From: Actinomycetota bacterium
GTDB lineage: Bacteria > Actinomycetota > Thermoleophilia > Solirubrobacterales > 70-9
Length of the DNA stretch: 64,000 bases
NCBI GenBank assembly: GCA_018268575.1
Contig: JAFDWF010000126.1
Coordinates: 1-64,000 of the forward strand
Direction: 5' to 3'
The translations under genes and the position numbers were made by a program. Below the pieces are notes generated by a model. That model was not told where the DNA came from and did no database searches. It saw only the letters and a program-made list of their open reading frames with translations. Of the stretch, positions 24,191 to 30,540 are shown piece after piece. How positions within the stretch are numbered: position 1 is the first letter of the stretch; each line of letters opens with the position of its first letter.

Positions 24191-25647
24191 GTCCGACCGA
24201 GGAGCTCTGCTGGACGCCGGCCACCGAGCTGGCGCGGATGGTGCGCGAGCGGGAGGTGTCGCCGAGCGAGATCGCCGCGGCGCAGATCGCCCGCATCGAA
24301 CGGGTGAACCCGGCGCTGAACGCGATCATCGAGTGGGGTCCGGAGGCGATCCGGGAGCGCGCCCGCCGGCTCGACGAGCAGGTCGAGGCCGGGGGAGAGC
24401 TGGGGCCGCTGCACGGCGTCCCCTTCACGCTGAAGGAGGCCTGTCGGGTCGAGGGGACGATCGAGACGCTCGGCCTGGTGCCGCTGAAGGAGTCCAGGTC
24501 GACCGAGACCGAGACCTTCGCCCGCCGCATGTTCGAGGCCGGTGGCCTCTTCCTCGGCAAGACCAACATGTCGGAGGCCGGCTACTGCGGGTCCTCGACC
24601 AACCACGTCTACGGCCCCACCCACAACGCCTGGAAGCAGGGGGTGAGCGCCGGAGGGTCGAGCGCCGGTGCCGCCGCCGGAGTCGCCGCCGGGCTCGGCC
24701 AGCTCGCCGAGGGGTCGGACGGCGCCGGGTCGGTGCGGATCCCGGCCGCGCTGAACGGCGTGGTCGGGCTCAAACCCGGCCTCGGGCGGATCCCGCACAC
24801 GATCGTCCCCTCGCGCTTCGAGACCTTCCTCGGCTACGGCACGATCGCCCGCACCGTCGCCGACGCGGCGCTGATGCTGGACGTGCTCGCCCACCCCGAT
24901 CCCTCCGACCCGCTCTCGCAGCGCGAGGACGGCAGCGAGTTTCTCGCCGCCGCGCAGGAGGACCTGGGGAAGCTGCGGATCGCCTGGTCGCCGAACCTTG
25001 GCTTCGAGCCCGAAGTCGACCCGGAGATCGTCGCGATCTGCGAACGGGCGGTGAGCGCGTTCGAGGAGCTGGGCTGCGAGGTGGTCGAGGCCGCGCCCGC
25101 TTGGGAGAACCCCGAAGAGGCGATGTGGGAGGGGATCTGGAAGCCGGCCTACGCGACGATGGTCGACCTCTTCGACTGGGACGCGCTGGCCGGGCAGGTC
25201 GACGAGCAGCTCGTCCAGGTGATCCGCGAGGGCGCTGCCGCCTCCGCCCTCGACGTCGGCCTGGCGCTGGAAGCGCGCGGTCGGATGTGGGACCGGTTCG
25301 CCGCCTTCATGGGTGAGTACGACCTGCTGCTCAGCCCGACCCTCTCGCGCGGCGCCTTCCCGGTCGACGCCTACTGCCCGACCGAGCTGGCCGCCGAGCC
25401 GCTGCGCCGACAGGCGCTCGGGTGGCTCCTCACCTACCCGACCAACATGCTCGGGACGCCGGCGATCTCGGTGCCGGCGGGCTTCGAATCGGAGGGCGTG
25501 CCGGTGGGACTGCAGATCGCCGGCGGCCTGCACGCCGAGGCGCTGGTGATCAGGGCCGCGGCCGCGTTCGAAGCGGCGCGGCCGTGGGCCGACCGCCGGC
25601 CGCCCGAGCTCGAGACGACCACGGCGACCGTGGAGGTGGATGGATGA
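24187..25647 (+). CDS. Amidase signature (AS) family hydrolase
   Basis: This encodes 486 residues from the ATG at 24187, overlapping the VOC stop. The Ser-cisSer-Lys machinery is visible: Lys in PFTLKEACRVEG, Gly/Ser loop SAGGSSAGAAAGVAAGLG and nucleophile block GSDGAGSVRIPAALNGVVG. AS enzymes hydrolyse C-N amide bonds. In the known B6 route, ring opening yields an acetamidomethylene succinate that must lose acetate and ammonia. That step uses an alpha/beta hydrolase in M. loti, but this amidase could replace it here. It overlaps the next gene, so it belongs to the operon. Confidence 0.85.
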   Translation: MSPTEELCWTPATELARMVREREVSPSEIAAAQIARIERVNPALNAIIEWGPEAIRERARRLDEQVEAGGELGPLHGVPFTLKEACRVEGTIETLGLVPLKESRSTETETFARRMFEAGGLFLGKTNMSEAGYCGSSTNHVYGPTHNAWKQGVSAGGSSAGAAAGVAAGLGQLAEGSDGAGSVRIPAALNGVVGLKPGLGRIPHTIVPSRFETFLGYGTIARTVADAALMLDVLAHPDPSDPLSQREDGSEFLAAAQEDLGKLRIAWSPNLGFEPEVDPEIVAICERAVSAFEELGCEVVEAAPAWENPEEAMWEGIWKPAYATMVDLFDWDALAGQVDEQLVQVIREGAAASALDVGLALEARGRMWDRFAAFMGEYDLLLSPTLSRGAFPVDAYCPTELAAEPLRRQALGWLLTYPTNMLGTPAISVPAGFESEGVPVGLQIAGGLHAEALVIRAAAAFEAARPWADRRPPELETTTATVEVDG

Positions 25648-26687
25648 AGGCGTTGAGGATCAACGGGCCGGAGCAGATCGCGGTCGACGAGGCGGCGGCG
25701 GAGCCGCGGATCGAGCACGGCGGCGACGCGATCGTCGAGGTCTCGCGGACCGCGATCTGCGGCGCCGATCTCTTTCCCTACCACGGCCTGACCCCCGGCT
25801 TCGAGGCGGGGACGATTCCCGGCCACGAGTGGGTGGGGGTCGTGCGCGAGGTCGGCCCTGACGTGCTGGGGGTCGCGGTCGGGCAGCGGGTCGTGAACAC
25901 CAGCATGATCTCGGACGGCACCTGCGAGCACTGTCGCGCGGGCCGTCCGATGCAGTGTGAGAGCCGCGCTCTCTTCGGCTACAGCGGCGTCTACGAGCGC
26001 CTCGAGGGCGGCCAGGCGCAGTTGGTGCGGGCGCCGCTCGCCGACCGCTCGCTCTGGCCGATCCCCGATGGCGTCGACGACGACGATGCCGTCTTCGTCG
26101 CCGACATGCTGCCGACCGGCCTCTCCGCCGTGCGCCGCGCCGGGGTCGGGATCGGCGACACCGTGGTGATCCTCGGCTGCGGCACCGTCGGCCTGATGGC
26201 GACGATGGTCGCGGTGCCGATCGCCCGGCGGGTGATCGCCGTCGACGGCATCGAGGCGCGCCGCGACGCGGCGGCCGCCCTGGGCGCCGAACCGGTCACT
26301 CCGGAGGAGGCCGCCGAGGCGGTGGCCGCGGCCACCGGCGGGCTCGGCGCCGACGCGGTGATCGAGGCGGCCGGCGCAAAGCCCGCCCTCGATGCGGCCT
26401 TCTCGCTGGTGCGCGGCCGCGGGACGATCTGCGTGGTCGGGGCCCACTTCGAGCCGGACTATCCGCTCGAAGCGGGGCGGATGTTCGAGGCCGAGCTGAC
26501 CCTGCGCTTCGCGATGGGCGATCCCCTGAACGACCGCGAGACCTTGCTCGGGATGATCGCCGACGAACGATTGCGACCGTCGCAGCTGATCAGCCACCGG
26601 TTGCCGCTCGAGCGCGGGCCGGAGGCCTACGACCTGTTCGACCGTCGCGAGGCGACGAAGGTGGTGTTGACCAATGGCGTCTCCTGA
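25644..26687 (+). CDS. Zinc-dependent medium-chain alcohol dehydrogenase (MDR)
   Basis: This encodes 347 residues. Catalytic zinc ligands appear in AICGADLF (Cys) and GHEWVGVV (His-Glu). The structural zinc loop is DGTCEHCRAGRPMQC, with Asp where the first Cys is usual. The coenzyme site is VILGCGTVGLMATMV. The family oxidises primary or secondary alcohols with NAD(P). A step oxidising the 5-hydroxymethyl group of 4-pyridoxate is required, and no homologue of the known membrane flavoprotein dehydrogenase is present. This MDR is therefore a candidate for that step, by inference only. Confidence 0.83.
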   Translation: MKALRINGPEQIAVDEAAAEPRIEHGGDAIVEVSRTAICGADLFPYHGLTPGFEAGTIPGHEWVGVVREVGPDVLGVAVGQRVVNTSMISDGTCEHCRAGRPMQCESRALFGYSGVYERLEGGQAQLVRAPLADRSLWPIPDGVDDDDAVFVADMLPTGLSAVRRAGVGIGDTVVILGCGTVGLMATMVAVPIARRVIAVDGIEARRDAAAALGAEPVTPEEAAEAVAAATGGLGADAVIEAAGAKPALDAAFSLVRGRGTICVVGAHFEPDYPLEAGRMFEAELTLRFAMGDPLNDRETLLGMIADERLRPSQLISHRLPLERGPEAYDLFDRREATKVVLTNGVS

Positions 26688-27915
26688 AGCAACCGGATCG
26701 GCGCGGCTGCGCGTCGTCGTCGTCGGCGCCGGGCTCGGTGGGCTGGCCGCCGCGATCGCCCTGCGGCGAGCCGGGCACGAGGTCGTGGTGGTCGAGCAGG
26801 CAGACGCCCTCGGCACCGTCGGCGCCGGGATCCAGATGGCCCCCAACGCGTCCCGCCTGCTCGATTCCTGGGGCGTCGTCGAGCGCTTCGCGGGAGTCGG
26901 CGTGCCGGCCCAGGCGGCGGTCCGTCGCAGTTGGAGCGACGGCGAGATCCTCGGCGAAGTCGAGATGGGAGACGCCCTGCTGGAGAGCGTGGGGGCGTCC
27001 TACTGGTGCCTCCACCGGGCCGACCTGCACAGCGCTCTCGTCGGTGCGGCCACCGACCCCGACGATCCTGGGCCGCCGGCCGAGATCCGCCTCGATGCGC
27101 CGGCCACCGCGGTCGTCTCGACCGGGCCGGACGAGGCGATCGTCGAGGCCGGTGGCGAGGAGGTCCGCGGCGATCTGGTGATCGGTGCCGACGGCATCCG
27201 CTCGGTGGTGCGCACCGACCTCTTCGGCCCCGAGTCCCCCTGGTTCAGCGGTCGCGTCACCAATCGCCACGTGCTCGATGCCGCGCTGATCCGTGCGGAC
27301 GAGGAGCTCGCCGAGCTGATCGCCCGGCCCGCGCAGAACATCTGGCTCGGCCCCAACGGACACGTGATCACGCATCCGATCAAAGGCGGGAACGGCCTCT
27401 ATATGGGCGTGACCCGCGCCGGGCTCGAACCGGACGAGGCCTTCTGGTCGCTGCCGGTCGACCCGGTCGAGCTGAAAGCGCAGATCGCCGGCTGGGACGA
27501 CCGGATCCATCGCCTCATCGACCTTGCCCCGACGATCACCGCCTACGGGCTCCACGACAGCGAGCCGATGGACGCCTGGAGCGTCGGCCGCGTCGGCCTG
27601 CTCGGTGACGCCTGCCACGCGATGCTGCCCTTCCAGGCGCAGGGGGCGGCGCAGGCGATCGAGGATGGCGCCGGCCTGGCGGTGGCCCTGCGCGAGCACG
27701 GCGACGACGTCGCGGCGGCGTTGCGTCGCTACGAGGAGATGCGCAAGCCGCGGGTGACGCGGGTCCAGGAGGCGTCGCGGGCGAACGCCGCCCTCTGGCA
27801 CCTGCAGGAGGGCCCCGAGCAGGCGCGTCGCGACGAGGAACTGAAGTCCGGCTCCGGCGACTTCAAGTCCTATCAGTGGCTTTGGGCGCCGACGGGAGAT
27901 CTGGCCGGGACCTGA
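26674..27915 (+). CDS. FAD-dependent aromatic monooxygenase, candidate ring-opening oxygenase; C-terminus frameshifted
   Basis: This encodes 413 residues as read. The flavoprotein hydroxylase motifs are intact: VVVVGAGLGGLAAAIALRRA (FAD ADP site), DLVIGADGIRSVVR and GRVGLLGDACHAMLPFQAQG with IEDGAGLA. It resembles salicylate/6-hydroxynicotinate hydroxylases. The B6-pathway oxygenase that hydroxylates and opens 2-methyl-3-hydroxypyridine-5-carboxylate is an FAD enzyme of the same superfamily. The stop at 27913 looks premature: one extra A near 27910 moves the protein-like continuation (GPDNLADWIHWEF...) into another frame. The catalytic domains are complete, so partial function is possible. 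It overlaps the MDR gene by 14 bases. Confidence 0.82.
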   Translation: MASPEATGSARLRVVVVGAGLGGLAAAIALRRAGHEVVVVEQADALGTVGAGIQMAPNASRLLDSWGVVERFAGVGVPAQAAVRRSWSDGEILGEVEMGDALLESVGASYWCLHRADLHSALVGAATDPDDPGPPAEIRLDAPATAVVSTGPDEAIVEAGGEEVRGDLVIGADGIRSVVRTDLFGPESPWFSGRVTNRHVLDAALIRADEELAELIARPAQNIWLGPNGHVITHPIKGGNGLYMGVTRAGLEPDEAFWSLPVDPVELKAQIAGWDDRIHRLIDLAPTITAYGLHDSEPMDAWSVGRVGLLGDACHAMLPFQAQGAAQAIEDGAGLAVALREHGDDVAAALRRYEEMRKPRVTRVQEASRANAALWHLQEGPEQARRDEELKSGSGDFKSYQWLWAPTGDLAGT

Positions 27916-28075
27916 CAACCTGGCCGATTGGATCCACTGGGAATTCGGCGACGATCCGGACCTCCCGCGGCGCCAGATCGAGTGGGAGCGGTCCCGGCAG
28001 ACCATGTGGATGCTCGACGAGGAGGGGGTCGACGACACCTATCGGATGAGGCACTCGAGGTCGCGATGGAGAGTG
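27911..28075 (+). pseudogene. Out-of-frame 3' continuation of the FAD monooxygenase gene
   Basis: In frame +1 relative to the monooxygenase, about 55 codons read PDNLADWIHWEFGDDP, then LPRRQIEWERSRQTMWMLDE, then EGVDDTYRMRHS, clearly protein-like. Removing one base near 27910 would join the two reading frames. No natural stop occurs before the tRNA fragment at 28116, so the original gene end may have been lost at the island border. Confidence 0.55.
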
Positions 28076-28115
28076 GACGAGCTGCACGCCACGCAAAGCT
28101 CTCTGCGCCTCCCAG

Positions 28116-28156
28116 CTGTCACGCCGGAGTCGCGGGTTCGAGTCCCGTCGCCCCCG
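28116..28156 (+). repeat. tRNA-Asp-like 3' half, right border of the catabolic island
   Basis: The sequence begins inside an anticodon loop CTGTCAC (anticodon GTC) and continues with stem GCCGG, variable bases AGTC, T-stem GCGGG, loop TTCGAGT, T-stem CCCGT, acceptor CGCCCCC and discriminator G. No D-arm or 5' acceptor strand is present upstream. A tRNA cut at the anticodon loop is a common integration crossover product. It is in direct orientation to the fragments at 98 and 8219. Confidence 0.65.
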
Positions 28157-28162
28157 CGTTTG

Positions 28163-28399
28163 TCATCTCATAGCTCCGATCGCCTTTTGGCCTTTGAGTC
28201 GGCCCTCCCTCTGGGCATCCCGGATGGCAGTGAAGTAGGGCGCCGGCGAGGGCTGCGGTTTGACGGCGGCGATCTGCCTGTCCTTCTGCCAGTTCACCTG
28301 GAACAGCCTGCCGAGCAGCTTGCAGCGCTCGGCAGGCTTGGGCTCGGTGGTCCAGTCCTTGCCACCGGTGCCGATCCACTCGCCAGATGTGGCACACGA
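28163..28399 (-). pseudogene. C-terminal fragment of a serine recombinase
   Basis: The minus-strand frame from 28399 to a TGA at 28163 reads SGEWIGTGGKDWTTEPKPAE, then RCKLLGRLFQVNWQKDRQIA, then AVKPQPSPAPYFTAIRDAQ. The LF...DRxIAAVKP..APYF pattern resembles the end of actinobacterial large serine recombinases. An in-frame stop lies at 28400-28402, and the upstream part is cut by the IS element at 28420. The fragment ends 7 bases from the tRNA 3' end, the usual integrase position at an attachment site. Confidence 0.5.
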
Positions 28400-28419
28400 T
28401 TAACGACTCAGGGCACTAG

Positions 28420-29867
28420 TGGTGCTCCGTTAGGTCTTGCAGGAACTTCGCCCAGAGAGGGCGAACCCCTCCGCGATGGCATCTACGGGGGAGGCGACGA
28501 TGGGGACGGTGTCGGGACTCAGTGCGGCGAAGCTACGCAGGGTCCGCGGGCGGCTGGTCGAGTTCGCGGAGGAGATGTTCGAGCCGATGCAGCGCAAGGA
28601 CCAACGCCGTTGGGGTGAGGTCTACCTGCGGGGCCTGATGCTCGACGGCAGGCGCAAGTCGATCGAGCCGATGGCGGCGCGCCTGGAGGACGGCGACGAG
28701 CAGTGCCTGCAGCAGTTCGTCAGCCAGTCGCCCTGGGAGGAGGCGGCGGTGCGCAGGCGCCTCGCCGCGCGGATGAGCGCGGAGATCGCGCCCGAGGCAT
28801 GGATCGTCGACGACACCGGCTTCCCCAAGTTCGGCGACCGCTCGGTCGGCGTCGCCCACCAATACTGCGGCGCGCTCGGCAAGATCGCCAACTGCCAGGT
28901 CGGTGTCTCGGTGAACGCCGCCGACGAGGAGGCCTCCTGCCCGCTCGACTGGCGCCTGTTCATGCCGAGGGAGTGGGACGAGGATCAGGAGCGTCGGGCC
29001 GCATCACACGTCCCCGAGGGGGTCCGTCACGTCCCCAAGTGGCGCCTTGCGCTGGAGATGATCGACGAGCTGCGCGGGTGGGGCCTGGAGGCCCCGGCGG
29101 TGCTGGCCGACGCCGGCTACGGCGACATCACCGGGTTCCGCGGCGGTCTGGAGGAGCGCGAGCTCGACTACGTGGTCCAGGTGAAGGGCGCCACCTCCGC
29201 CTTCGCCGAGGACATCCGCCCCGAGTCGCCCGCCTACGCCGGGGCCGGGCGCCCATCGAAGGCGCGCTACCGCGCGAGGCGAAGCTCGCTGCGCGAGCTG
29301 GCGCTCGAGGCCGGCGCCTCGGCCGCGGTCGAGGTCGCCTGGCGGGAGGGCACGCGTGGTGAGCTACGCTCGCGCTTCCTCCCCCTGCGGGTCCGCCCCG
29401 CCAACGTCGGCCTGCGCGACCGGGCCTCTCGCGAGGGCGCCGAGCTGTCGATCGCCTGGCTGCTCTGCGAGTGGCCCGAGGACGCAGAGGAGCCGGTGAA
29501 GTACTGGCTCTCCAACCTTCCCGAGGACACCCCGCTCGAACGGCTCATCGGCCTCGCCAAGCTGCGTTGGCGGATCGAGCACGACTACCGCGAGCTGAAG
29601 GACGCACTCGGCCTCGACCACTTCGAGGGTCGCACCCACCGCGGCTGGAACCACCACGTGACCCTGGTCTCGGTGGCCCATGGCTTCCTCACCCTGGAGC
29701 GCCGACGCCGTCCTCGAGCCAGGGCGGCGGCCTGACCCTGTTCGCGCTGCTGCGCGAGCTGCAGACGCTGATCGCCTGCTGGTCGGGGACCTGCCCCACC
29801 TGCAGGCGAAGGCTGCCGCCCGAGACCCCCTATCTGCATCCGCCGGGATCGACCTAACGGAGCACTA
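28420..29867 (+). mobile_element. IS701-family insertion sequence with CTAG target duplication
   Basis: Terminal inverted repeats GTGCTCCGTTAGGTC occur at the left (28422-28436) and, inverted, at the right (29851-29865). CTAG stands immediately outside each end (28416-28419 and 29868-29871). Four-base YTAR duplications are characteristic of IS701 elements. The element is about 1.45 kb and carries one transposase gene whose C-terminal codons run into the right repeat. Confidence 0.85.
28500..29735 (+). CDS. IS701-family DDE transposase, C-terminus displaced by a frameshift
   Basis: This encodes 411 residues from the ATG at 28500 behind GGGGGAGGCG; ATG 28476 is an alternative. DDE residues are visible in AWIVDDTGFPKFG, AVLADAGYGDITGF and LRWRIEHDYRELKDALGLDHFEG. 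The frame stops at 29733, but a protein-like C-terminal tail (LTLFALLRELQTLIACWSG, then TCPTCRRRLPPETP) follows in the -1 frame from 29732 to a TAA at 29857. One base is probably missing near 29731. The transposase may be inactive, unless a -1 slip is used. Confidence 0.85.
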   Translation: MGTVSGLSAAKLRRVRGRLVEFAEEMFEPMQRKDQRRWGEVYLRGLMLDGRRKSIEPMAARLEDGDEQCLQQFVSQSPWEEAAVRRRLAARMSAEIAPEAWIVDDTGFPKFGDRSVGVAHQYCGALGKIANCQVGVSVNAADEEASCPLDWRLFMPREWDEDQERRAASHVPEGVRHVPKWRLALEMIDELRGWGLEAPAVLADAGYGDITGFRGGLEERELDYVVQVKGATSAFAEDIRPESPAYAGAGRPSKARYRARRSSLRELALEAGASAAVEVAWREGTRGELRSRFLPLRVRPANVGLRDRASREGAELSIAWLLCEWPEDAEEPVKYWLSNLPEDTPLERLIGLAKLRWRIEHDYRELKDALGLDHFEGRTHRGWNHHVTLVSVAHGFLTLERRRRPRARAAA

Positions 29868-30039
29868 CTAGATGAGTAGTTCCACGACCACGCACACCCG
29901 GATGACACGCCCGGCACACTGCGCGGCTCGGCGTCCTCGGGCTTGCCTTTGCCCACCGGCAAAGGCTGCGCCCTGCGTCCTTGACCCGCTTGGCCGGACG
30001 TGTCCCCGGTCACACCTGGTCGTGGAACTACTCATCTAG
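29868..30039. mobile_element. MITE-like element with perfect 23-bp terminal inverted repeats
   Basis: The left end 29868-29890 and right end 30017-30039 are perfect inverted repeats starting CTAGATGAGTAGTTCC. The 126-base interior has no gene but contains a 9-bp hairpin, GCCTTTGCC (29945-29953) with GGCAAAGGC (29958-29966). The left CTAG is shared with the IS701 target site. Nineteen of 21 bases at the right end recur at the end of the IS630 transposase remnant at 49606-49626, which suggests the autonomous parent. Confidence 0.7.
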
Positions 30040-30294
30040 CCTTCGATCAGCGCGGCCATGCGCCCACAATATGTCGAACTGCGTCGCCAGCCTCGTGCTG
30101 CGCGCCGTCTTCTTTGTCGTGGGCTGCCGGAACGGCGGGAGTGTGAGCGATACCTCGGAGTGATCGTTGGCGCATAACGCTCTGAGGTGTCGCTGCGAAC
30201 CTATTATATGACATCTCTCCAGGTATGTGGTATTCCTATTGTCTGCAATCCACGGATTTACTTGGGACGGAGTTCGAATGCTGAAGGTTGCGCA

Positions 30295-30540
30295 GTGAGG
30301 GTCGGGAAGACCGCAGTTCTCAGAGGAGGCCTGATGGGGTCGGGGATCGTCGAGGCGGTCTCTCGCACCGGCCTCCCGGCGACCGTCCGCGAACTCGACG
30401 AGGCCGCTCTCGGGGGTGCCGAGGAGAGGCCTGGGAAGTCGCTCGAGTGGGCTGTCGCCCGCGCCAAGATCGACGCCGACCTGGAGATCAAGGCGGCACG
30501 CGAGAACGCCGACCTCGATTGCGGGCATGTCCTCGCTTGA
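30295..30540 (+). pseudogene. N-terminal fragment of a 3-hydroxyacyl-CoA dehydrogenase
   Basis: A GTG-started frame of 81 codons reads VGKTAVLRGGLMGSGIVEAV then SRTGLPATVRELDEAALGGA, the Rossmann start of FadB/PaaH-type dehydrogenases. The first motif Gly is replaced by Arg. It stops at 30538, far short of the usual 280 or more residues, and overlaps the acyl-CoA synthetase start. It looks like a leftover from recombination at this junction. Bases 30040-30294 are AT-richer than the rest and contain no gene. Confidence 0.5.

Noticed and set aside
28119-28397. Minus-strand protein ending GATGLEPATPA
   Set aside because: This ending is the translated antisense of a tRNA 3' end; the real signal is the tRNA fragment plus a recombinase remnant in another frame.
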